In this document: positions 43,789 to 51,856 of the stretch, piece by piece
Layout: each line of letters opens with the position of its first letter
Position numbering within the stretch: the stretch's first letter is position 1
NCBI GenBank assembly: GCA_016718565.1
Contig: JADKCZ010000003.1
Location: 62,001-126,000 of the forward strand
DNA from: Anaeromyxobacter sp.
GTDB taxonomy: Bacteria > Myxococcota > Myxococcia > Myxococcales > Anaeromyxobacteraceae
Reading direction: 5' to 3'
Length of the DNA: 64,000 nucleotides
Notes under the pieces: generated by a model
Database searches by the model: none
What the model saw: only the letters and a program-made list of their open reading frames with translations
What the model was told of the DNA's origin: nothing
Position numbers and translations under genes: made by a program

Positions 43789-46206
43789 TCAGTTGCGCAG
43801 CGGCTTGCCGCGCTGGAGCATGTGCTGGATGCGCTGCTGGGTCTGCGGGCGGCCGCAGAGCGAGACGAAGGCCTCCCGCTCCAGGTCCAGCAGCCACTGC
43901 TCGGTGATGGGCGTGCCGGCCGGCACGTCGCCGCCGGTGATGACCCCGGCGATGACCTTCCCCAGCACCTCCTCGTAGGGGGTGATGAACCCGCCCATGC
44001 GCATGTTCCAGAGCTGCGAGACCAGGCTGGCCGCCACGCCGCGGCCCGGCGCCGCCAGGCCGGTGGCCGGCTGGGCCGGGCGCCAGGTGGCGGCCAGCGC
44101 CAGCACCCTCAGCTTGGCGTCGTGCAGCTGGTGATCGGCGCTCAGGCTGACCTGGTCGCCGTGGCGGAGGAAGCCCAGGCCCGCCAGCTCGGCCGCCGAG
44201 GTGGAGACCTTGGCGGTGGCGATGGTGGAGAAGTGCTTGAAGATGAAGGGCGACACGTCGGTGTCGAACTGCTCGGCCAGCCGGATGGCCCGGAGCGCCA
44301 GCTCCTTGGTCCCGCCGCCGGCGGGCAAGAGCCCCACCCCGACCTCCACCAGCCCCATGTACGTCTCGGCGTGCGGCGCCAGGCCGGCCGCGTGCAGGCT
44401 GGTCTCGCAGCCGCCGCCCAGCGACAGGCCGTGCGGGGCCGCCACCACCGGCACGCGGGCGTACTTCACCGCCATCAGGGCGCGCTGGAAGGCGCGCACC
44501 TGCAGGTCCACCTCGTCCCAGGCCCCCTCGGCGATGGCCGCCAGCAGCAGCGCCAGGTTGGCGCCGGCCGAGAAGTTGGGCCCCTGGTTGCCGATGACCA
44601 GCCCCTGCCCCTCGGTCTCGGCCCGGTGGATGGCCTTGTGGAACATGGCCAGGGTGTCGGCCCCGATGGCGTTCATCTTGGCGTGGAACTCCAGGCAGAA
44701 GACGCCGTCGCCCAGGTCGAGCACCGAGGCGCCGGGGCTGCGCTCCACCTCGCGCCCCGCCCGGCGCAGCAGGGTCAGGTCCACCACGTCGGGGGGCGCC
44801 TCCACCTCGCGCCAGGCGCGGGTGGCCAGGTCGAGGAAGCGGCGCCGCCCCCCCTCGAAGGCGTAGAACGCCTCCACCCCGCGCAGGGCCGCCGGCACCG
44901 GCACCCCGTCGGCCTCGGCCCGCGCCACGAAGGCGGCCACCCCGATGGCGTCGAAGAGCTCGAACGGCCCCAGCTCCCAGTTGAAGCCCCAGCGCATGGC
45001 GCGGTCCACCGCCACCACGTCGTCGGCGATCTCCGGGATGCGGTGGAAGGCGTAGAGCAGGGTGTCGCGCAGGTTGCGCCAGGCCAGCTCGGCGGCCGGG
45101 TCCTTCCCCGCCAGCACCGTCCGCACCCGCGCCGCCGGATCCTCCAGCCCCTTGGCGGCCTCCACCGAGGCCGGCCTGGGCCGCCGCGAGGGGGCGTACT
45201 GGCCGGTGGTCCAGTCGAGGAAGAGGGTCTCCGGCTTCTCGCCGCGGGTCTTCTTGAAGAAGCCCTGCCTGGCCTTGTTGCCCAGCAGCCCCTGCTTCAC
45301 CATCTCGCCCACGAAGGGCGGCAGCTGGAAGGTGTCGCGCCGCTCGTCGGAGGGCAGCAGGTCGTAGGAGTTGCGGGCCACGTGGGCCAGCGTGTCGAGC
45401 CCCACCAGGTCGGCGGTGCGGAAGCAGGCGCTCTTGGGGCGGGCCGTGGCCGGGCCGGAGACCGCGTCCACCTCCTCCACCGTGAGGCCGAGCGCCACCA
45501 TGTGGTGGATGGCGTTGCACATGGAGAAGACGCCGACGCGGTTGGCCACGAAGTTGGGGGTGTCCTTGCCGATCACGATCCCCTTGCCGAGCCGGCGCGA
45601 GAGGAAGTCGGACACCCCGGCCGCCACCGCCGGGTCGGTGTGGCGGGAGGAGACCACCTCGACCAGGCGCATGTAGCGCGGGGGGTTGAAGAAGTGGGTG
45701 ACCAGGAAGCGCGGCCGCAGCGCCGCCGGCAGCGCCTCGGCCAGCTCGTTCACCGACAGGCCCGAGGTGTTGCTGGAGAGGACGGCGCCGGGCTTGAGGT
45801 GCGGGGCGATGCGCTCCGCCAGCAGCGCCTTCTTCACCGCCATGTTCTCGACCACCACCTCGATGACCCAGTCGCACGCGGCCAGGCGCGGCAGGTGGTC
45901 CTCCAGGTTGCCGGGCTCGATGCGGGCGGCGTCGGCGGCCAGGTACAGCGGCGAGGGCTTGAGCCTGGCCAGGCCGGCCACCGCGGCGGCGGCCAGGCGG
46001 CTGCGCACGGCCGGATCGGCCAGGGTGCGGCCGGCCGCGGCCTCCTCGGGCGCCAGCGCGGTCGGCACCAGGTCGAGCAGCAGCACCGAGAGGCCGGCGT
46101 TGGCGAGGTGGGCGGCGATGGTGGCGCCCATGACGCCGGAGCCGAGCACGGCGACCCGCTCGAAGCGCGGCGTGGCGGGGCGGGAGGGGGCAGCTGCGGA
46201 GGTCAT
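43789..46206 (-). CDS. fadN: 3-hydroxyacyl-CoA dehydrogenase / enoyl-CoA hydratase (FadN type)
   Basis: The 805-residue bifunctional enzyme has the dehydrogenase first: the NAD motif LGSGVMGATIAAHLANAG near residue 20 and FFNPPRYMRLVEVV later. The crotonase-fold hydratase comes second (from about 500): NFSAGANLALLL is the oxyanion loop, and GGGCETSLHA and MGLVEVGVGLLPAGGG hold glutamates. This order is the reverse of E. coli FadB and matches Bacillus FadN. With fadA and fadE downstream it reproduces the Bacillus fadNAE operon. It hydrates enoyl-CoA and oxidises the 3-hydroxy product. The ATG at 46206 opens the operon. Confidence 0.9.
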   Translation of the reverse strand: MTSAAAPSRPATPRFERVAVLGSGVMGATIAAHLANAGLSVLLLDLVPTALAPEEAAAGRTLADPAVRSRLAAAAVAGLARLKPSPLYLAADAARIEPGNLEDHLPRLAACDWVIEVVVENMAVKKALLAERIAPHLKPGAVLSSNTSGLSVNELAEALPAALRPRFLVTHFFNPPRYMRLVEVVSSRHTDPAVAAGVSDFLSRRLGKGIVIGKDTPNFVANRVGVFSMCNAIHHMVALGLTVEEVDAVSGPATARPKSACFRTADLVGLDTLAHVARNSYDLLPSDERRDTFQLPPFVGEMVKQGLLGNKARQGFFKKTRGEKPETLFLDWTTGQYAPSRRPRPASVEAAKGLEDPAARVRTVLAGKDPAAELAWRNLRDTLLYAFHRIPEIADDVVAVDRAMRWGFNWELGPFELFDAIGVAAFVARAEADGVPVPAALRGVEAFYAFEGGRRRFLDLATRAWREVEAPPDVVDLTLLRRAGREVERSPGASVLDLGDGVFCLEFHAKMNAIGADTLAMFHKAIHRAETEGQGLVIGNQGPNFSAGANLALLLAAIAEGAWDEVDLQVRAFQRALMAVKYARVPVVAAPHGLSLGGGCETSLHAAGLAPHAETYMGLVEVGVGLLPAGGGTKELALRAIRLAEQFDTDVSPFIFKHFSTIATAKVSTSAAELAGLGFLRHGDQVSLSADHQLHDAKLRVLALAATWRPAQPATGLAAPGRGVAASLVSQLWNMRMGGFITPYEEVLGKVIAGVITGGDVPAGTPITEQWLLDLEREAFVSLCGRPQTQQRIQHMLQRGKPLRN

Positions 46207-46654
46207 TCACGGGCTCCGGGTGGCGGGCGCGGGGAGGAAGGCGGGCCTGAAGGGCGGCTGTTGATTTTGCAGTCAACGGGCCGGGAGTCCCAGGCCGAAA
46301 GTGATCCCTCAAGGGGTGACCCTCTCAACGTGGACGGCTTTGGTCCTCGCATTTCTTGCGGAATTCCAGGCTGTCGCGCACGAGGCCACCTGGTCCCCTT
46401 CGTCGACCGGCCAGCGCCTGATCCCGCAGGGGCGCGAGAACGCTCCGGATCCGCCCCCGGGCCTGGCTGGTGCGCCATGTGCATCCATGCGGAAGTCCAG
46501 AGTTTTCGGACTGTCTCGCTCCACATTCATCGCGCTGGGCGAAGGCAGGGCAGCCAGGGAGCATCCAGGATCGGTGGGCCTCACGAGGTCCCGCAGCGCG
46601 ACCAACGACCCGCACCACCCCTCTCCCCGTGAGCGGGGAGCCAGGAGAACAGAC
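46207..46654. promoter_or_regulatory. Divergent region between fadN and the ferredoxin gene
   Basis: This 448-nt region is clearly less GC-rich than its surroundings. GTTGA (46260-46264) and TCAAC (46273-46277) form an inverted repeat 54 nt before the fadN start, a plausible operator for a TetR/FadR-like regulator; no regulator gene is adjacent. CTCCCCG-TGAG-CGGGGAG (46623-46640) is a hairpin just before the ferredoxin ribosome site. No gene is supported in it. Confidence 0.4.
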
Positions 46655-46849
46655 GTGGCCAACAAGATCATCGACGACTGCAGCAGCTGCGGCGCCTGCG
46701 AGGCGGAGTGCCCGAGCGGGGCCATCGCCGAGGGCGACGACCACTACATGATCGACGCCTCCAAGTGCGACGAGTGCGCCGCGCACGGCGGCGAGCCGGC
46801 CTGCATGTCGGTCTGCCCCAGCGACAGCATCGTCAAGCTGGAGATGTAG
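46655..46849 (+). CDS. 2[4Fe-4S] ferredoxin
   Basis: The 64-residue protein carries two cluster motifs: CSSCGACEAECP (first cluster, standard CxxCxxCxxxCP) and CDECAAHGGEPACMSVCP, where the second and third cysteines are eight residues apart. That enlarged loop is typical of the Allochromatium-type low-potential ferredoxins. It shuttles electrons in the cytoplasm; the partner is not evident. GTG at 46655 is the start, with CAGGAGA before it and a hairpin 3 nt upstream of that site that could modulate translation. Confidence 0.9.
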   Translation: MANKIIDDCSSCGACEAECPSGAIAEGDDHYMIDASKCDECAAHGGEPACMSVCPSDSIVKLEM

Positions 46850-46876
46850 GACCCGCCGGCGCTCGCCGGTGATCCG

Positions 46877-46909
46877 CGCGGAGTCCTGGGGCACGCCCTG
46901 GGCTCCGCG
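46877..46909 (+). terminator. Terminator after the ferredoxin gene
   Basis: CGCGGAG (46877-46883) pairs with CTCCGCG (46903-46909), with extra pairing of CCTGGG-type bases inside. A T-containing stretch TCGTCGTTTCT follows, closer to a classical terminator than the others in this window. Confidence 0.6.
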
Positions 46910-46927
46910 TCGTCGTTTCTGGCGGCA

Positions 46928-46987
46928 GGGGTCGCGGTCGGGGTCGCGGTCGGGGTCGGGGTCGGGGTCGCGGTCGCGGTCGCGGTC
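46928..46987. repeat. GGGGTC/GCGGTC hexamer repeat, 10 units
   Basis: Ten consecutive 6-bp units alternate between GGGGTC and GCGGTC in front of the aldo/keto reductase gene. The same two units build a longer array at 62801-62929. Confidence 0.85.
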
Positions 46988-47026
46988 GCGTGGCCTCCCC
47001 GACCGCCCCGCGCTAGACATGCTCCC

Positions 47027-47959
47027 ATGAACTACCGCACCCTCGGCGCCAGCGACCTCACCGTCTCGGAGATCGCGCTCGGCTCCTGGCTCACCTTCGG
47101 CGGGGGCGTGGATCGCGTCGCCGCCGAGGCCTGCGTCCGGGCCGCCTTCGACGCCGGCATCAACTTCATCGACACCGCCAACGTCTACGGGCGCGGCGCG
47201 GCCGAGACCTTCCTGGGCGAGGCGCTGCGCGGCGTGCCGCGCGACCGGTACGTGCTGGCCACCAAGGCCTACTTCCCCATGTCGGAGCTCGACCAGGGGC
47301 TCTCGGCCGCGCAGATCGCCAAGCAACTCGACGCCTCGCTGGCGCGCCTGCGGGTGGACCACGTGGACCTGTACCAGTGCCACCGCTACGACGGGGCCAC
47401 GCCGCTCGAGGAGACCATGGCGGCGCTCGACGCCGCGGTCCGGCAGGGCAAGGTGCGCTGGCTCGGCTTCTCCGAGTGGACCCCGGCGCAGGTGCGCGCG
47501 GCGCTGGCCCTGCCCTTCACCCGCTTCGTCTCGTCCCAGCCGCAGTACTCGCTGCTGTGGCGCGGGCCCGAGGCGGAGCTCTTCCCGCTCTGCGCCGCCG
47601 AGGGCATCGGGCAGATCGTCTGGTCGCCGCTGCGCCAGGGGATCCTGACCGGCAAGTACCGGCCCGGGGCGGCGGCGCCGTCCGACTCGCGCGCCGCCAG
47701 CCCCGCCATGAACGCCTTCCTGGGGGAGAAGCTGGACGACGCCGTGCTGGCGCGGGTGCAGCGGCTCCAGCCCATCGCGGCGGAGCTGGGCCTGACCACC
47801 CCGCAGCTGGCGCTGGCGTGGGTGCTGCGCCGGCCCGAGGTCACCTCGGCCATCATCGGCGCCTCGCGCCCCGCGCAGGTGCTCGAGAACGCGGCCGCCT
47901 CCGGCGTGGCGCTCGACCCGGCCACGGTGGCGCGGGTGGAGGCGGCGCTGGCGGGCTGA
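47027..47959 (+). CDS. Aldo/keto reductase (voltage-gated-channel-beta-like family)
   Basis: The 310-residue TIM-barrel NADPH oxidoreductase has the catalytic tetrad: Asp and Tyr in FIDTANVYGRG, Lys in VLATKAYFP and His in YQCHRYD. Cofactor residues lie in SPLRQGILTGKY and IIGASRPAQVLENA. GNYRTLG-type openings and the overall length match the AKR group of YghZ and Kv-beta proteins. The substrate is probably an aldehyde or ketone, unknown. TAGACA at 47014-47019 lies 7 nt before the ATG and no ribosome site exists, so the message may be leaderless. The hexamer array lies just upstream. Confidence 0.9.
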   Translation: MNYRTLGASDLTVSEIALGSWLTFGGGVDRVAAEACVRAAFDAGINFIDTANVYGRGAAETFLGEALRGVPRDRYVLATKAYFPMSELDQGLSAAQIAKQLDASLARLRVDHVDLYQCHRYDGATPLEETMAALDAAVRQGKVRWLGFSEWTPAQVRAALALPFTRFVSSQPQYSLLWRGPEAELFPLCAAEGIGQIVWSPLRQGILTGKYRPGAAAPSDSRAASPAMNAFLGEKLDDAVLARVQRLQPIAAELGLTTPQLALAWVLRRPEVTSAIIGASRPAQVLENAAASGVALDPATVARVEAALAG

Positions 47960-48011
47960 GCGAGCGCCGGCGAGCGGGCGCCGGTGTCCGTGGCGGCGCT
48001 ACACTGCCGCC

Positions 48012-48842
48012 GTGCCCCACCTGCCCACCGCGGCCCGCGCCGCCGCCGCCCTCCGCTCCGCCCGCGCCCTCCTCGTCACCGCCGGCGCCGGCATGGGGGT
48101 CGACTCGGGGCTCCCCGACTTCCGCGGCGACCAGGGCTTCTGGAAGGCCTACCCGCCCTACCAGGCGCTCGGCCTCTCCTTCGTGGACGCGGCCAACCCG
48201 GCCCGCTTCGAGGAGGACCCTGCCTTCGGCTGGGGCTTCTACGGCCACCGGCTCGCCACCTACCGCGCCACCACGCCCCACGCCGGCTTCGCCCTGCTGC
48301 GGCGCTGGATCGCCGAGCTGGGGCTGGAGTGGTTCGTGGTCACCTCCAACGTGGACGGCCAGTTCCAGCGGGCCGGCTTCGACCCCGATCGGATCGACGA
48401 GCACCACGGCTCCATCCACCACCTGCAGTGCACCGCGCCCTGCTGCCAGGAGATCTGGGAGAACGACGAGGAGGTGCCGGTGGACCTGGCCACCATGCGG
48501 GCCGCCCGGGTGCCGCGCTGCCCGCGCTGCGGGGAGCCCTCCCGGCCCAACATCCTCATGTTCGGCGACTGGGCCTGGATCCAGGACCGGCAGCAGGCGC
48601 AGGCGGCGCGCTTCCGGCGCTTCCTGCAGGAGGTGGAGGGGGCGCCGCTGGTGGTGGTGGAGCTGGGGGCCGGCACCGCCATCAGCACCATCCGCTCCCT
48701 GGGCGAGGCCCTGGCCGATCGGGCCGGCGCCACCCTGGTGCGCATCAACCCGCGCGAGCCGGACATCCACCCGCCGCACCTCGGGCTGCCGGTCGGCGCC
48801 CTCGAGGGGCTCCGCGCCGTCGACGGGGCGCTGCGCGGCTGA
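48012..48842 (+). CDS. Sir2-like NAD-dependent deacylase
   Basis: The 276-residue protein has the sirtuin NAD motifs GAGMGVDSGLPDFRG (about 25-39) and TSNVDGQF, in place of the usual TQNID. The catalytic histidine lies in DEHHGSIH, and four cysteines fit a zinc site (LQCTAPCC and CPRCG). The Asn-for-Gln change and the WENDEEV insert separate it from CobB, so activity on acetyl groups is likely but not certain. TACACT (48000-48005) lies 6 nt before the GTG, consistent with a leaderless transcript. It follows the aldo/keto reductase by 52 nt on the same strand. Confidence 0.85.
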   Translation: MPHLPTAARAAAALRSARALLVTAGAGMGVDSGLPDFRGDQGFWKAYPPYQALGLSFVDAANPARFEEDPAFGWGFYGHRLATYRATTPHAGFALLRRWIAELGLEWFVVTSNVDGQFQRAGFDPDRIDEHHGSIHHLQCTAPCCQEIWENDEEVPVDLATMRAARVPRCPRCGEPSRPNILMFGDWAWIQDRQQAQAARFRRFLQEVEGAPLVVVELGAGTAISTIRSLGEALADRAGATLVRINPREPDIHPPHLGLPVGALEGLRAVDGALRG

Positions 48843-49003
48843 CGGCGGCGCCGGAGCCCCTGGCCGTCGCTGGTCCGGCCGGGCCACCGCTCCGGCCGCG
48901 GCGCCCGGGAGGGGGCGCGCGGCGGCGCCCCGTCCGGTCCGGCCTTGACCCGGGGGGCCACGTCGCCTACTCCTACCGCTGTCGGCAGCCTCCCCCCACC
49001 AGC

Positions 49004-50578
49004 ATGTACGATCCGCTCGCTCCCCTCCTCGCAGATGGCGTCATCGACGAGGTCCTCTCCCGCCTGAAGAGCGGCAAGGAGGCGGACCTGTGGCTGGTGC
49101 GCCACAAGGGCGAGGTGGTGGCCGCCAAGGTCTACAAGGAGCGCAAGTCCCGGTCCTTCAAGAACGACTCGGCCTACAAGGAGGGGCGCCAGGTCCGGAA
49201 CTCGCGCACCCAGCGGGCCATGGACAAGGGCAGCCGGTTCGGCCAGGCCGCCGCCGAGGAGGCCTGGAAGTCGAAGGAGGCCGACGCCCTGCACGCGCTG
49301 CACGCCGCCGGGGTGCGGGTGCCCCGGCCGGTCATCTTCTACGAGGGCGTGCTGCTGATGGAGCTGGTGCTCGACCCCGAGGGGCACCCGGCCCCGCGGC
49401 TCATCGACGCCCACGTCACCGACGAGCACGCCCGCCCGCTCTACGAGGACCTGCGGGTGCAGGCGGTGCGGATGCTCTGCTGCGACCTGATCCACGGCGA
49501 CCTCTCGCCGTACAACGTGCTGGCCGGCCGGGACGGCCCGGTGGTCATCGACTTCCCGCAGGTGATCGGCGCGGCCCACAACAGCCAGGCCGAGCGGTTC
49601 TTCCAGCGCGACCTCGACAACCTGCGTCGCTTCTTCGAGTCCTTCGACCACTCGCTGCGGTCCAACTCCGGGGATGCCCGCGAGATCTGGCGGGCCTACC
49701 AGCGGCGCGAGCTGACGCCGGAGTTCGCGCCGAGCGGGCGGCCACCCAAGGAGGAGCCGCGCCAGGCGCGCCAGGAGCGCGGCGGGGCGGAGCACCGACG
49801 GCCGGACCAGAGAAGGCCGCAGGACGGACGCCCGCGTGACGAGCGCCCAACCCACGAGCGGCCTCAGGGCGGGCGGCCACCGCGCGACCAGGCGCCGGGC
49901 GGACGGCCGCCGCACGGCAGGCCACAGGACGGCCACCCGGCCCAGCCCCACCCCGTCGGCGGGCCGCCACAGCACGGCCGGCCGCACGGTGGTCGGCCGG
50001 AGCAGGCCAGGCCGCCGGAGGGGCGGCCACACCAGGACCGCCCGCCACACGACCGCCCGCCACTCGACCGCGCCCCACACGACCGGCCGCAGCGCGACCG
50101 TCCGCGCGACGGGCGGCCCGGTGAGAGTCGTCCGCCGCAGGGCCAGCGCCCGGGTCCGCCGCAGGGCCAGCCTCGCCAAGGTTCACCGCGAGGGCAGGGC
50201 GGCGGCCATGGCCAGCCCCCACAGGGAGGCCAGGGTGGGCGGCGGCCGCCGGATCACACCCCGAGGCGGGAGCCTCCAGCGCCCGAGGTGGTCAAGGTGG
50301 TCAGGCCTCCTGCGGCCTCGCCGGCGCCTCCGCACCAGGGCCGACCTGCCCATCCCAGGGGCCGCCCGGCCGGCGAAGGCGGCGAGAGCCAGCGTCCGGC
50401 CCAGGGCGGCGGACCGCGTCCGGGCCAGGGTGGCGGCCAGCGTCCGGCGCAGGGCGGCGGCCAGCGTCCGGGCCAGGGCGGCGGACCGCGTCCGGGCCAG
50501 GGCGGCGGCCAGCGTCCGGCCCAGGGCGGCGGCCAGCGTCCGGGCCAGGGTGGCGGCCACGGTCGCCGGCGCGGCTGA
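49004..50578 (+). CDS. RIO1-family protein kinase with repetitive Arg/Gln/Gly/Pro tail
   Basis: Residues 1-245 form a RIO kinase: GKEADLWLVRHKGEVVAAKVYKE supplies the nucleotide loop and lysine. LIHGDLSPYNVL is the catalytic loop, and VVIDFPQV holds the metal-binding Asp. The remaining 280 residues are low-complexity: first Arg/Pro/His/Asp-rich segments (PHDRPPLDRAPHDRP-like), then octapeptides GGGQRPxQ. The tail is strongly basic and probably binds RNA or ribosomes, as RGG tails do. RIO1 proteins mature ribosomal subunits in archaea and eukaryotes; bacterial roles are poorly known. The ATG at 49004 has no clear ribosome site. Confidence 0.85.
   Translation: MYDPLAPLLADGVIDEVLSRLKSGKEADLWLVRHKGEVVAAKVYKERKSRSFKNDSAYKEGRQVRNSRTQRAMDKGSRFGQAAAEEAWKSKEADALHALHAAGVRVPRPVIFYEGVLLMELVLDPEGHPAPRLIDAHVTDEHARPLYEDLRVQAVRMLCCDLIHGDLSPYNVLAGRDGPVVIDFPQVIGAAHNSQAERFFQRDLDNLRRFFESFDHSLRSNSGDAREIWRAYQRRELTPEFAPSGRPPKEEPRQARQERGGAEHRRPDQRRPQDGRPRDERPTHERPQGGRPPRDQAPGGRPPHGRPQDGHPAQPHPVGGPPQHGRPHGGRPEQARPPEGRPHQDRPPHDRPPLDRAPHDRPQRDRPRDGRPGESRPPQGQRPGPPQGQPRQGSPRGQGGGHGQPPQGGQGGRRPPDHTPRREPPAPEVVKVVRPPAASPAPPHQGRPAHPRGRPAGEGGESQRPAQGGGPRPGQGGGQRPAQGGGQRPGQGGGPRPGQGGGQRPAQGGGQRPGQGGGHGRRRG
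50405..50560 (+). repeat. 24-bp repeats in the RIO1 gene tail
   Basis: Six to seven units encode GGGPRPGQ, GGGQRPAQ and GGGQRPGQ. The three-unit order PRPGQ, QRPAQ, QRPGQ (72 bp) occurs twice, so a larger block was duplicated. Confidence 0.75.
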
Positions 50579-50596
50579 CCCGCGCCGGGGCCAGCC

Positions 50597-51763
50597 CTAC
50601 CCCTCCCGACCGCACAGCGTCGCGTTGGCCACCAGCCCGAGGCCCACCGCGGCGCCGCAGGACGCCACCACGCCGGGCCAGCCCCAGGCCTGCCAGGCCA
50701 GGCCTGGCAGCACCGAGCCCAGCGTGCCGCCCAGGTAGTAGAAGGTGAGGTAGAGCGCGCTGGCGCCGCCCTTGGCGGTCCGTGCGCTCTGGTTCACGAA
50801 GGCGGGCGCCACCGCCTGCGCCGTGAAGGTGCCGAGCACCAGCACCACCAGCCCGGCCACCAGCACCGGCAAGGAGCCGGCCAGCGCGGCGGCCATGCCC
50901 ACCAGCTCCACCGCCAGGCCCCAGCCGATGAGGGTGCGGGGCGCGATGCGTCCGGCCAGGCGGCCGGCCACCGGCGAGGCCAGCACGCCCGCCGCGTAGA
51001 CCAGGTAGACCGAGGAGACCAGGCTGGTGGAGAGGCCCCACCGCCCGGTCAGGTGGTACGGCAGGTAGGTGAAGATGCCGATCCAGCCGAAGAACAGCGA
51101 GGCGCCCACCAGGAAGGCGCCCAGCAGGCGCGGCGAGCGCAGGTGCCCGAGCATGCCGCGGGTGGCGGCGCGGAAGCCGACCGGCGCGGCCACCCGGGCC
51201 GGCGAGAGCGCGCGCGCCAGCCCCAGGGCGGCCAGCAGCGTGAGGGCCGCGAACCCCACGAAGGCGGCGCGCCAGCCGAGGTGGGCGGTCACCCAGCCCG
51301 CGCCCACCCGGCCCAGCAGCCCGCCCACCACGCTGGCCCCGATGACCCCGCCCACCACGCGCGCCAGGTCCGCGGCGCGGAAGCGGTCGCCGGCGTAGGC
51401 CACCGAGACGGCCGTCATGCCCGGCACGAAGAGCCCCTGCAGCGCCCGGAGCGCGGTCAGCGCCCCCAGCGACGGGGCGAAGGCGCAGGCCAGCGTGGCC
51501 AGCGAGAGCAGCCCCACCGCGCCCGCCATGACGCGGCGGCGCCCCAGGGCGTCGGAGAGCGGCCCGTAGAAGGCCGCCGCCCCGGCGATGGCCAGCACCA
51601 CCGCGCTCACCGTCAACCCGGCGCGCGCCGGCCCCACCCCGAACTCCTCGGAGAGGAGCGGCAGGATGGGCTGGGTCAGGTACATGTCCGCGTAGGCCGC
51701 CACCGTCCCGGCGTAGAGCGCCCAGATCTCGCGGCGGCCGGGTGGAGGTGGGGGCGGGCTCAC
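50597..51763 (-). CDS. MFS transporter, YnfM-like
   Basis: The 388-residue protein has about 12 hydrophobic segments and the MFS loop signature GPLSDALGRRRVMAGAVG between helices 2 and 3. LYAGTVAAYADMYLTQPILP near the start resembles YnfM-type drug or arabinose exporters. Its substrate is unknown. The start GTG at 51763 is used because the frame upstream has no other likely start; the first ten residues are mostly prolines. It is divergent from the TonB-C gene, whose promoter lies 50-80 nt away, and convergent with the RIO1 gene. Confidence 0.85.
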   Translation of the reverse strand: MSPPPPPPGRREIWALYAGTVAAYADMYLTQPILPLLSEEFGVGPARAGLTVSAVVLAIAGAAAFYGPLSDALGRRRVMAGAVGLLSLATLACAFAPSLGALTALRALQGLFVPGMTAVSVAYAGDRFRAADLARVVGGVIGASVVGGLLGRVGAGWVTAHLGWRAAFVGFAALTLLAALGLARALSPARVAAPVGFRAATRGMLGHLRSPRLLGAFLVGASLFFGWIGIFTYLPYHLTGRWGLSTSLVSSVYLVYAAGVLASPVAGRLAGRIAPRTLIGWGLAVELVGMAAALAGSLPVLVAGLVVLVLGTFTAQAVAPAFVNQSARTAKGGASALYLTFYYLGGTLGSVLPGLAWQAWGWPGVVASCGAAVGLGLVANATLCGREG

Positions 51764-51811
51764 GGCCCGGACCTTAGCCGGACGGGCCGGCGCCCGGACA
51801 CGGCCCCGTTC

Positions 51812-51841
51812 TTGGACCGCGGCCCTGGTGGCCTGTAGGAT
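51812..51841 (+). promoter_or_regulatory. Sigma-70-type promoter of the zinc-ribbon/TonB-C gene
   Basis: TTGGAC (51812-51817) and TAGGAT (51836-51841) are 18 nt apart. The start near 51848 would leave a leader of about 9 nt, too short for a ribosome site. Confidence 0.55.
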
Positions 51842-51856
51842 GGCCGCCACCTCCCC

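Noticed and set aside
46301..46654. In-frame N-terminal extension of the 2[4Fe-4S] ferredoxin
   Set aside because: The extension has no family similarity and crosses a hairpin; GTG 46655 has its own ribosome site and gives a normal ferredoxin length.
50405..50560. Possible CRISPR array
   Set aside because: The repeats are contiguous, in frame with the RIO1 gene and lack unique spacers.
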